Part shown: in pieces, positions 24,545-36,500 of the stretch
Layout: each line of letters begins with the position of its first letter
How positions within the stretch are numbered: the stretch's first letter is position 1
Assembly: GCA_000711775.1 (NCBI GenBank)
Contig: ARYC01000762.1
Location: forward strand, 1-64,000
DNA: 64,000 bases
Direction of reading: 5' to 3'
DNA from: Oxytricha trifallax
Taxonomy: Eukaryota; Ciliophora; Spirotrichea; Sporadotrichida; Oxytrichidae
Program-made: the position numbers and the translations under genes
The notes under the pieces: generated by a model
The model's input: the letters and a program-made list of their open reading frames with translations, nothing else
Databases searched by the model: none
What the model was told of the DNA's origin: nothing

Positions 24545-27500
24545 ACAATTTTTAGTAATACTAATTTTAGGTTGCCACTTTTATATTATCTTTTAAAGAT
24601 GAATATGCGTCATCGGGTTTTTTATTATTCTAGATATTAATAATTTATGAAAATTTTAAATTAAAACTCATTCAAAAAATTTATTAATATAAATCAATAT
24701 TATAAATTTTTCTGATTATTTAAAATATCAAGACCTGTACTTTCATTAGAAACATCTAATTTCTCAAATTCAATCAATTTTTTACTCTTCATTTCTTAAG
24801 CCACTTTATTATTGAATTTATCCTTCAAATCTGCTGAGTATATATTCTTAAATATTCTTGAATCAAGTTTGGATTTATTCTGTGCTTAAACTTGAAGCTG
24901 TCGCAGATAAATTTTCATCTGTAAATCGCTTAATTTTAAAGTTTTAATGTCTGTAACCTAACCGTTACTAATTTTATTTTTGTTTGATTTCTCAATTTAT
25001 TGTAGGTTTAATTATTGATTTTAAATTTCCAGAATGTTTTAGCTCATGAATGGAATCATTCGTCTCTAGTAAAATAAATAAAAATATTTAATATGATTTA
25101 AAATGAAATACATTGTAATATATGATATAAAACTAAGATGTTTAGAATAAAAGGTTTTTTTTAATCAATTTGGTTTTTAATTGCGAGCTTTTTATATTTT
25201 ACTCTATTGATAAATTTCTAATATAAAAGGTATTTATGATATTTAAAATTATATTTCTAAACCTCTTTTCTCATACTTCAAAAAAATATACAATTTGCTT
25301 ATTATAATTAAATTAAAAAACTTTACTAATAAGCATATAATATTCCATAGTAAATAACTTTAGTTATAATTATCATAGAATATAAAGAGATCCTATAAAT
25401 GATTTTCTATTAAAAAAAAGATTAAGAAGAATATATAAATTATAATTCTTTAAAAGTACTTAGAAAACATAATTTTCTTGGATAGTTTGAAATAATTCAC
25501 TGATTAGAGATATTTGACCAAATCTAAATTATCTGCTATTTTCTATACTCCTTAATCATATAATTCTTTTTTTGCCTTCAGTTATAATAAAATGAAATAT
25601 ACCATCAAATTAATGTATTTTTTTAAATGAAAATTTTAAACATAATTTATACTTGATCTGGTAATTTGCATCACGTGATCTGCATCCAAACACAATACTT
25701 AAGTAATAAAAAAATAAGACAATAATAATAATTCTCCATATTCTTTGTAAATCATCTTTAAACTTGTATTAAAAATTTCTTAATTATCTCAAATAAGCTG
25801 AAATGTTTTCAACAATAAACTATCTGTTGTTAAATTTTATATATGAAAATAAAACATTAAATTCATTAGCATTAAAGTAGTGGTAGTGTTGTGAATCGCT
25901 TAAGTCAAGGGAAATAAAAAAAAAAGAGATCAAAATTTAATTAGAGATCTCTAATATATAAAAATCAGTATTAATTATTACTAATATATGTATAATAAAT
26001 AGGGGCCATAAATTATTAAAGATGGCAATAGGATTTTTAGAAGTATTTACCTACCCTACTATTTTTGGAACTCCAGATTACATTGCACCAGAAGTTGTAC
26101 ATGCAACAATTTCTTCAACGACTGAATGAGTAGTAACTCAATATGCGTTTTTGAAATTTTCCAAATTTTTGCTTCCATCATTTGCATTCAAGATAACAAA
26201 GTCGTACTTTTGTGTTCCTCGAAGCTCAACATATATTAGTAATAATTAATATTAAGCGAGTATAATTAAAATGGGGAGACAGTTAAAATTAAATAAAAAA
26301 AGAAATCAAATAAAATTATGTTCATATCAATATACATGTGTTAAGATAAAACAGTCAATAATTTAAAATATGTTTGAGTAGATCCTTATTTAACTTTAAT
26401 TAATTAATCAACTATCTAAAAATGGAATTTTTGTTTATTTCAACTATTCTGATTTATTTCTATTTTAGCGCAGTGATCAAGTTGATGCTGTAGCTGATCT
26501 CAAAGTTTTTCATAAATTTTTCATAGATATCTTCAGGGTATCTTCAGGATATCTTCCTTAAAAAATAAAAAGTGTGGAGACTGTGGAGAGTGTGGAGTTT
26601 AGCATCTCCAATAACAGTGGAAATAGCATCAATATCACCAATAGTCTCAAAATCAAGAATTATTAGGAGTCTGATTGAAATTCTAGAGAATTTCAAAATT
26701 TTACATCACTGATTTTTTATCGTTTTCAACAACATTATCTTCATCATCATCTTCAATATTAGGTCTCACATCTATGAATTTAAGAAAAACAAGATGTTTT
26801 AGAAAAAATCTCAGACTCTAATAATGCATGATTTTGAGAATATTGATGATATTGATGCTATTTCCACTGTTATTAGAGATGCTAAACTCCACACTCTCCA
26901 CAGTCTCCACACTTTTTTATTTCAAGGAAGATATCCTGAAGATACCCTGAAGATATCTATGAAAAATTTATGAAAAACTTAGAGATCAGCTACAGCATCA
27001 ACTTGATCACTGCGCTAAAATAGAAATAAATCAGAAAAGTTGAAAAAAACAAAAATTCCATTTTTAGATAGTTGATTAATTAATTAAAGTTAAATAAGGA
27101 TCTACTCAAACATATTTCAAATTAGTGACTGTTTTATCTTAACACATGTATATTGATATGAACATAATTTTATTAAATCTCTTTTTTGATTTATTTTTAA
27201 CAGTCTCCCCATTTTAATTATACTCGCTTAATACTTAGTATTAAAGTATTGATTAAATTTAATTATTTAATGTTTTCTTGCGATTATTGTGACAAGCTTT
27301 ATTTGTCAATCTTTATTTTAGACGAAATAGAATTATTCTCCTAAACTCTTAAAGTGTAATTACAATCGAAAAAGGATATGGATAAATTATTTTATTAATT
27401 ACTCTTTGAAAATATTATTAAAAAGTCACAAATCATTATAATCATTTATTAAAGTCAGATGGAGTGTTTTATTATTTTATTTTCTTATTTGAGAGTAACT

Positions 27501-30500
27501 TTTTTTTATTTTATTCTATCTAAATTAATAATTATTCAAAGCCTGATATTATTATAATTAATTACAGTAATTATATATTTATTTCCTTAATAAATTTGAT
27601 TAGGGGTTTAACTTTGATTTCTGGATTCTTCATTATGGTCTATGTCGCTCATTTTTGATATGTATATAAGAAAAATACAAATTTTATGAAAATTTAAAGT
27701 ATAATTCTTAATAGTTTTTTTATAATCAAATATTTTTAAATTAATTATATACCTTAATTTGACTATTTTATTTTTTAGTAGAAAATGTTTGATAAAACAT
27801 AGAGACAACATAAAATAATTTAATTTATATTCATAAATTCCTTTTCTCTAATAAAGTATTTCTTGAAACAACTATAAATAAAATTAAAAATATATAGAAG
27901 ATCCTCTTATAATCTGGATTTAATTGAAATTATTAATGATAAATCATTTAAAAAATAATACTTACTCTCCTAAATTTATTAGAAATAAAAATTTATTAAA
28001 TTTCTATTATATTCCTTATCAATGAATAATTCTCCTAATGTTTTGACTTATACTTCTTAAACATCAAAATCTTGCATTTGTCTATTAATCTTAATTTTTT
28101 TAGGACTTATTTGAACTGTCTATTTCTTAGATATATTACTTAGAATAGAGGATTAGTATTTTGTACTACTATATCCCTGATTTTTAGTAGGTAGAATTTT
28201 TTAAAATATTTTTATTATTACTTATAATAAAATTTAATAAAAAAGATATTATAACTATATAAAATAAAAAATCAAAAACATTAGATGGATTATTTTTAAA
28301 TATCTATTTCCCCTTATTTTTCGAGTGTTAAAGTTAATTTTTAGTTTCAAATGGTTTTTCTTAATCCCACTCACTTACAACGAGATCGCTTCTATTATAA
28401 ACTACATAGATTTAATTGTTGCATAAATAAAAATATATTTATATTAATAATATTATAGTAAAATTCTATATATTTCAGCAAATAAACTATATATTTGATA
28501 AATATTTTAAACATGAAAAATCAAAACTTTAAATTTAATTTATAAATTTTGAAATAAGTATGTAATTTATATTAAAGTATCTATTATATATAAATATATT
28601 ATATTACCTAAATTAAAGATTTGAATTAAAAAAGGGAAGAATTTTCCAAGTTAATTAGAAAATTTAAATTAATTCTATTTTATAATTAAAATTGATTAAA
28701 TTTTATTTATGTAATATATTTATAGTTATAATATTTTAAATGGGTATAAGTTATTTTATTTATATTCTCATTCTCCAAATCATTAGTATTATTCTATGAA
28801 TTATTTATTGTCAAACTAAATTTATTGTAGTATTAACTAAAATAAAATCTATTTTAAAAATTAAAAAACTCATATTTGTACCATTTAAATTCAAAGATTA
28901 TGTGATGATATCTTTCGAGCTTCTCCTCGTTTAATTATTTGACTTATTAATTTGATTTTCTTATTCGACTAGTTAATTATGATAATTAAGTTTGTGTTAT
29001 AAGAGAAAATCCTCTCTCAAGATTAAATCATTATTATATAATAAAACTAACCAAAAATTTAAGCTGTGACATTTTATGGATGATTTAATATGGGAATAAT
29101 AATGATAAAACTTTGTGGAAAATTAATTACTTTTTCAAATTTTTCTGCTTTCTGCATAAAAACGAATTTATGGGAACTAGTTAATTTTAAAGTTAAACTG
29201 TCATGAAGAAAGAAAAATAAGAGCATTTATAATCGTATTAAGGGTCATTATATCTGTCTTTTTTGTAATTTTTATGGTGTGCGAAATAGTATTTTAATAA
29301 GGATTTAATTGAAAAATATTTTTTATTTTGAATCCTGAGCACTTAACCTCAACATCCTAATTACCATATCTATGTGAAGCTTTATTAAGTTATACAAATG
29401 CAATAAAAGCACAGTCCATTCTAGTTTAGATGAAACTTGCTGTTTAAATTAGGTATACTGGTTTTTTATTTTAGCCTGAATAAGGATTTCTTGTCTCTGA
29501 AATCTAGATAATAAAAATAAAGAAATAAAATCTTATGTTTTAGATCAATTATATAATAGCGTTTTTAATTTTTTATTATCATTTAAACTCAACATACTTA
29601 AATTTAAAATAACTAAATTTTTACTTTAAAAGATAATAAATATGTCTCTAAAATTATAATTATTTTTATTATGAAGACCTTCACTATCTGCTAATTTTTA
29701 ATCCTTATCAGATTAAGAAAATTGATGCTTAGTTTTTTATGCTCTAGTCTCTTTATGATTAAAAATATTAAATATTATATGTTTTCTTAAGAACTTTTTT
29801 TATTATAATTACAAGAAATAGTGTGGTATACAAATTCCATAAATATTCCATCAATTAAATGTCTATTAATAATATATTTTATATTAATTTATTAAATTTA
29901 TTCAATATGAGGTTACTCATAAAAATTGTATGAACAAAAATTTTTTCTTTTGAAATAGTCTTTCCAAAAACTATTTATAGAATTTAATACCAACATAATA
30001 TTATAGAATTTATTTTATTTATATAAATTCTTTATGATTAACTTTTATAATCTTATTCTCTAATTCTTTCTTGTTATATAGAAAAAGTTTCTTGATTATA
30101 GACTAGAAAAAAAGATGTTCCTACGGACCACTAATCAGAATCGAAACTATCGTGTATACTTCTTTTTATAATTTAAATATTTTAAATACAACACTCATAA
30201 ACCTTCCTGTGTCTGATATTGCATCTATGAGTGTGGTCACTTGTCGTTTAGTATTTTTAACTGTAAATAAAAACTAATTAGTTACTAAAAATAAAATAAA
30301 AAACTGAATCAGACATGAATATATTTATATCAACTAAAGTTCCTTCATCTTCCCCAAATTACTCTTATAAAATAAAAAAAATAAAATAAGTCATAAGAAT
30401 TCTAATTTTAAGTACTCCAAGTTTACGGGGTAAATATAATAAATTTAACAACTTAAATTTGAAGAGATATTTTTAACAGTTTTTTTATATATAGTTTACT

Positions 30501-31620
30501 TTTAATGTAAAACAATATATATTTTTAAAATAATAAAATTAGAAAAATATGCCATATATTTTAACTATTAAAAAATATTTATAGTAAAATACATTTACAT
30601 ATTTTAAATATTAAAAACATAAATTCCTCGGATTTTCACTCTAAGCTTATTAATCAAATTTTTAGGTTTTATATCATAAATTTTTCATTTAATATTTTGT
30701 AATTCGAATATATTAATACTCTCTCATGTAGGTCTCCTCTAAATCCAAACTAAAAATTTGAAACTGTTGATTTCCCATACTATTAATGAGTTTGTAAATA
30801 TTATAAAAATATATAATACTGGCAGAGATAAAGGAATCTTCCAAGTAGACATTTTATAGAGTTATGTAACTTAATAAAATTATGAATAATTACTTTTAAA
30901 TTTAAAACTGTATGATCAAATTTATATGTAATATACTTCGTAAACAAATTTCTTATCAATGAGATAGTGATCGAATGAGTTCACAGTGGATTTTAGGGGT
31001 TGTTCAAAGTCTTCTTCATCAAAGTATTATTAGAGCATTATTGACTAAGGCAGGATTTTGTTAACAACTTTTATATTATTTTATTAATAATTTGAAGTAT
31101 ATATTTTTATAAAAAGTAAAATTATGGCAATTATAAATTGAAAATTATGAACTTAATCTATTTCTTAAGATGTTTTACATTTCATTTCAGGTTAATTTGG
31201 AAATATTTGAGATAAAATTTAAAAGTTATACTTAACTAGATTATTTTATATTATTATAACTTTGTTTGATTGCATTTCTTGACTCTCATCCTTAGGTAAG
31301 ATAAAATACTTGTAATGATAATATGTTTTTAAAGTTCCTTCTTGTATATTGTCTGAACCTTTGATTTTAATATTAAAATCAGGTTCCATGCATGGACCTT
31401 GCCCTAATAATCCCAATTAAATTTTAAATTTTAATTTTTTTAAAAAACAAGATAATCCAAAATAGTCAAGATTAGAGAATGCCCCTTAGAATCTGTCTGC
31501 AGTGCAAGGAGTTTAAGGAATTTCTCTAACAATCTCATAACTAACTCCATCTTTTATAGAGAAACTTACCTCATCTATTTCAATTGTCAAGTACTTATTC
31601 ATCTCAGTGGCAATAAAAAG

Positions 31621-31660
<40 letters not shown>

Positions 31661-32555
31661 TAATAATAATAATAATAAGATAATGACTAAAATCATAGTT
31701 TTTATTTAGAATAATTTGAATTTTTAAGTATATATTCAGTATTTCTTAATTTTTATATATAAGGTGGCATTAATATTGTCGTTGAAAGCAAAAGTTATTA
31801 TGTTTCCAACATCAAAATTATCTCATGTCAATGTAACTTTAATATTATATTATTTTGCAATACTTCATTAGGTTCATATATTTGATTTTTATTTTAAGTG
31901 GTTTTTGTCACCATAAATTTAGAACGATTTAAAACGTCTACAACAGCGGTTACAAAATATACGAGAAGACCTATTCTTGTGAGAATTGTTACGATCCTCC
32001 CAAAAACGCTCTTAAATGTTGAAGAATCTTTGTAACTTAATGTTATTAAATAAAACTAGATATTATTTATTATAATGAATAATATATAAAGTTATAGTTA
32101 TAAATTTAAATTTTTTAAAAGAAATCAATATATTGTTTAAAAGTATACTTTTCATTTCAAAATTATTCAATTTTTATGAATCTTACAAACTAAAATTAAC
32201 AAATGTTTTCAATCATTATTTTATTAAACTTTCTTCAATATTTATTTGTTTAAAGTAATATGTTAAAGTTTGACTTAATTTTTCTAAAAAATTTATGCTT
32301 ATAATTCTTTCTTTTATCGATTTATTCAAATTCTTTAAATAAGTTTAAAGAGATTAAACTAACTTTAATTTTAATTCTACCCAAATATTTATTCATAAAT
32401 TATTGTAACACTATAATAATATATTATTATTATCTTATTTAATGTTATTGGATGTCCAAAGTTTATATATTTATTATAAAATATATTAAATAAATTAAGT
32501 TGTCCTACTTCTTAACCCATCTTTGTATATTCCTTAATCGATGTTTCTCCTTCAT
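24545..32555 (-). CDS. Two-TM ciliate membrane protein, tandem copy 2 (subfamily A)
   Basis: ATG at 32555 (MKEKHRLRNIQRWVKKQDN, then FGHPIT). TM1 block 31900-32040 (FKSVFGRIVTILTRIGLLVY); KTTQNKNQIYEPNEV; DNFDVGNIITFAFND; then 31320-31612 (GQGPCMEPDFNIKIKGSDN), 31140-31310 (QPEMKC, LPKDESQEM), 30900-31070, 30830, 30740, 30310 (GEDEGTLVDINIFMSD) and TM2 at 30100-30250. The tail lies at 29660-29760 (DKDQKLADSEGLHN), 28060-28190 (STKYQSSILSNISKKQ) and 27610-27660 (SDIDHNEESRNQSQT). The C-terminal part lies at 25640-25840 (ISAYLRQLRNFQYKFKDD, hydrophobic IIIIVLFFYYLSIVFG), 25452-25590 (LYDQGVQKIADNLDLVKYLQ), 24715-25075 and 24590-24640 (KPDDAYSSLKD). An in-frame TGA at 31823-31825 (copy 1 has AGA) would truncate it. 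It is the closest relative of copy 1 along its whole length. The function is unknown. Confidence 0.8.
25076..25455 (-). other. IES in copy 2, pointer AGTA, about 380 bp
   Basis: Same position and pointer as the 30-bp IES of copy 1: AGTA next to CGTCTCT on the left and AGTACTTAG on the right. Removal joins IMFSKY to QRRMIPF. The roughly 12-fold size difference from the copy 1 IES, with coding flanks that are nearly identical, points to insertion into, or expansion of, an existing IES. Confidence 0.8.
25995..26129 (+). CDS. Isolated AGC-type kinase activation-segment fragment
   Basis: The plus strand reads IFGTPDYIAPEVVHAT, the activation loop to APE motif typical of AGC kinases, preceded by FLEVFTYPT and ending in TGA at 26127-26129. 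It lies inside a spacer of copy 2 with nothing similar in copy 1. It is not the TBE kinase of 150-1430, which reads GTPGYFPIREKW. It is probably one MDS of a scrambled or nested gene whose other pieces are elsewhere. Catalytic-loop and other kinase motifs were not found nearby. The opposite strand is also open, so direction rests on the motif. Confidence 0.55.
   Translation: MNRGHKLLKMAIGFLEVFTYPTIFGTPDYIAPEVVHATISSTTE
26138..26240 (-). CDS. Unknown C-terminal coding fragment
   Basis: The minus strand from about 26230 to a TGA at 26138-26140 reads ELRGTQKYDFVILNANDG followed by SKNLENFKNAY. The composition is protein-like and unlike the surrounding AT-rich spacer. No family recognised. It is divergent from, and nearly touches, the kinase fragment at 25995-26129, and lies beside the palindrome starting at 26249. 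Confidence 0.4.
26249..27233. mobile_element. Long foldback element with about 390-bp arms and a non-palindromic core
   Basis: Arms begin TATTAAGCGAGTATAATT and end AATTATACTCGCTTAATA. They pair over features such as ATGGGGAGAC, CTAAAAATGGAATTTTTG, GCGCAGTGATCAAGTTGATG and GTGTGGAGACTGTGGAGAGT. The core (about 26650-26860) is unpaired and includes CAACATTATCTTCATCATCA. No ORF long enough for a transposase. It lies in a spacer of copy 2 and is absent from copy 1. Confidence 0.85.
31613..31769 (-). other. IES in copy 2, pointer GTGGCA, 157 bp, containing an AAT microsatellite
   Basis: GTGGCA at 31607-31612 and 31764-31769 flanks a spacer that holds a nearly pure AAT run at about 31621-31678. 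Copy 1 has a 121-bp IES here with no microsatellite. Confidence 0.8.
31618..31680. repeat. AAT trinucleotide microsatellite
   Basis: About 20 AAT units with two interruptions (GAT), inside an IES of copy 2. Confidence 0.95.
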
Positions 32556-32559
32556 TAAA

Positions 32560-33520
32560 TTTATGCCCTATTATTTAAATTAAAAAAATGTGGAAGACAT
32601 TGATATTTATTTTTTTAAATTAAAAATATACTAACAATATTTTTAATTTTAAATGATAAAATCACCTCTATTTAAAGCTTTATATTATTATATTAATTAA
32701 TAGGTAATTTTATATATCTTTGATTTTATTAATCATTTAAATCAATAATAATTAATATTTAGTTTAAATATTCCTGAAAATAATTAAAACCATAACATTT
32801 AAGTAATTTTGGATTTTTCTTATAGATATAGAATAAATAATTAATTGACTAAAAATATTTGTGGATTTTTATTCACAATTAATATTTGGAATTATTATAT
32901 TTAAAAATAGTAACTGATTTTTATCAATTAAATTAATGATTTACTTAATATCTAAATTATTTTAGTACTACTTACTTAATACTCTACTCAATAATTTATT
33001 AGTAAAAAATATAATTTATTAGTAGAAATTCATTGAATATTCTAAAATAACTTTATAATCAGAAATTAAAGACAAATGTAAATATAAGTAAGTCTTGATA
33101 ATTTATCTGGATATAATTAATTTTTCAACTTATAACTATTTTATTATTGGTCTTCATTGATTGAGATCAGTCACTGTTGTAAACAAAGATTTTTTAATTT
33201 AAATGTATATTAAATATAATAAATGAAAATATTGATTTATAATACTTCTATTACGTTTTCTCTGTTAAATTTTAACTTTTAATATAATTTCTATGTTACA
33301 CAGATTTGAATTAATTTTAATATTCTAATTGATTACTTATTCTATTATCAAACTAAAATCCTAATTGTGAGTCTTAAATCTAAGTATCTTAGACTTTATT
33401 ATTTGAAAAATCAAAGTTTTAGTTGGTGTCTTTTAAATGCTATTTTTATGTACTTGTGTTTAAGTTAATCGTATATTTATAGTCGAACTTGTTCTCCTTA
33501 TATAAAAAAGCTACTCATGA
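32560..33520. other. AT-rich spacer between copy 3 and copy 2
   Basis: 5' flank of copy 2 and 3' flank of copy 3. No coding block or repeat recognised. Confidence 0.4.
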
Positions 33521-33526
33521 TAGGGC

Positions 33527-36500
33527 TCATTAATTACTATATAAATTTAAATTAATAATGAGAACAAAGAATCTTTAATTGATTCCCTCATTTATTGAGA
33601 TATTAACAAATGTTTCTTTCATTTAGAATTTTTACTTTTAGGAATGTATTATTTATACACTCTCTAATTATTCTTTAGCAAAGAGATTTCCCCAAGAACC
33701 TAGAAATAATGATAACTTATATTTCTATTATTAGATTGAAGTTATTAAATTAAAAATTTAGTTGTTTTTTATATTTCCATTATCAAGAGCGAGATGATTG
33801 TCAGTAACTTATTTTTCTTGAATTTAAGTGTTATTCAAAGCTTTAAAATTAAGCTCGTCTGGATAAAAAAGAAATTATAGTACACATTTATTTTATATAG
33901 ATATAAGTTTTTGAGAATTCTTTTATCTACTTTATCATGACTCGATTTTAGCTACATCTATCTCAAATATATCAAAAGTTGCCTTTCACTAGCTTAATTT
34001 TTGAAAATTTTAACAATTTTATTTTATTTAGTATCGGTTTTTATTTTCAAAATATTCTATTTCATAAAAGGGAGTAGTTGTTTCTGGTAGCCTGCAAAAT
34101 TAATTTTATTGGATAATTTTGACTTATTTAAAATGCTCAAAATGTTTAATATATCATAAGGGTGAGTTAAATTAATGATTTTTTAAATAAAATTACTCAT
34201 AAAATCATAAAGTAATTATTAAAATACACATACAAATAGTGAAATAATAAAAATACAATTAACATTTTAGATTAATTAACAAAAACTTGAAATAATAAAA
34301 TTGTAATTTATACATTTTATAATTTCAAGATTCCTTTTTAATATATCCAATTATTTTTCTACTTTTTTAATTCCTTTATTCATAAGTTAAACTTATTTTC
34401 TTATATATTATTTTTCGTGACTTTATTTCTTCTTCCAAAATGTAAATTATCAATATAAAAATATTATTATGAATGTTAATATGAAAAGCTTCGATTTGAT
34501 TAATGCTCTGTTAAAATTTATTTAAAAACAATAAATTCTTGCAAATTGAGCTTACTGATTGAATTGAGTTGAGTTAATTCAAAGAAGATTTAAAATTAGG
34601 GGAAGTTAATGGTTTGCTATATTAATTCTTTAAATCACTCAGTCGACTTTTGTAAAATTAATTTTTATTTCTAGAAAATTTACATCACTGTAATGGGAAA
34701 CAATTGATAGTATAAATGATATAATTATCAGATTTAATTTTTGTCTCTTATAGAATATACCAAATTTCTAATATTTAGCAATCTTTAACTGTCAATTTAT
34801 TATCATTAACTTTTTTAATTTTTATTCATATTAATGAAAAATTTTCCATATCAAATTTTGATAAAGATATAGTGTCAATAGATTAAATCTAAATGGCTTC
34901 AATCTCAAAATGTAATTGTATAAAAACTGAATTTATCGAATTATCTAACTTTGAACAAAATCTCTTTCAATTTAATTTTGTATATTATTAAAATAAAATT
35001 TATTAAAAAATTGATACAATATAAATTTCTTTAAATGATTTACCATGTTATAAATTTATTTTATATTTATTTTTAAATATATTATCTTAAATCTAAATAT
35101 AAAATTTTATTATTAAATACTTTAGTCTTCTCTTATTGAATTATTCATAGATATATTAAGGTTAGTAGTACAAGCTTCATCTGATTAATATGATTGGTCA
35201 TTTTATTCATTATTAATTTTCATTTCAGTACTGAAAATTTTAGTGGGACTTGGGTTTTAATCTATCAGCTAAATGTTAGACTACAACCGCCTGTGATTAT
35301 TATATATAATAAATTAACAAATTGAGATAATAAAGTGCAATAAATTTAATTTTAAGTCAAAAATGTTTGAAATAAAATGAAAAATGCAATATGTATATTT
35401 AAATTTTATAAGACAAATTAAGAAAAAAGCAAGCTAGTTGACTAATTTTAACAAAATTTTAAAGCAATTCAAAACAAATAAAAATCATAAATTTTTTATT
35501 TTTGATGATTTTATATTAAGGAATATTAAATAAACAAACTCATTTTCTTATAAATTATAAAAAATAATTTATAATATTCTTAATTAAACAAATTTTTTTT
35601 AAAAATATATAAAATGTCAAAATCACAAATAAGTATAATTTTGAGGTTTTATAAAATATTACTTTACAATGATACAGTAAGAATTAAAGATTAATTTAAA
35701 TTTTGAAGTGTACTATGATATCATTTTAAATTCATTAAAATATATAAGAAATATTGGGATTATAATTCTAATTGCTAATAGCATTTTATTAATATATTTA
35801 CCAATTATAAATTTATGTAATGTTTCAATTTACCAATAAAGTTAATATTAAAATATTTTAGATCTTTTATTTCGAATGAAGGTGTTTAGTTAAGATTAAC
35901 TTAAGATTACTAGTTAGATATTTTATTATAATTTTATTAGAATAGATTTTAGAAAATTTAAAAAAATAAATATTTAACAGGCCATAAATAGCAAAATTAA
36001 AGTTTAAGTCATTACATTTTATAGAATTATTTCACTACATTAATATTAATTTATTCTTAATAATTGCAGAACGTAGTGGTTCACATATTTTAATTATTTT
36101 GAAGGATATTTAGATTTATTTTTAGTTCCCTATTTTACTCGTTTTGCATATGCAAAACATGGTTTAAGGTGTTTTCTAATTTGCTTTATATAAGATGATT
36201 AAGTTTACGTTTTTAAAACCATTGAAAGAAGTTACTTTTTAATAATTTTAATAAAGTTTACTTAAACAGATTAATTTTCACAAATACTGTTTTATTTTTC
36301 AGGTTATAGTTTGACCTATTTCTTTAAATCTAATTTAAAAGAATTTTAATCTTTATTTTTAAAATTTGTTCTTATCATCTTTATCAGTTAAGTAAATTCT
36401 TTTAACAATAGACTGATAGAATAATTACTGTTGAATTCCTGCAATTAATATTTAGACTGTAGCTAATACTATGCTCATAAATCCTCCAGTATTTGAAATT

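Noticed and set aside
27608..27811. 67-codon minus-strand ORF
   Set aside because: Only the last 16 codons (SDIDHNEESRNQS) match copy 1; the rest is AT-rich spacer.
31618..31680. CRISPR-like or functional tandem array
   Set aside because: It is a plain AAT microsatellite with no spacer structure, inside an IES.
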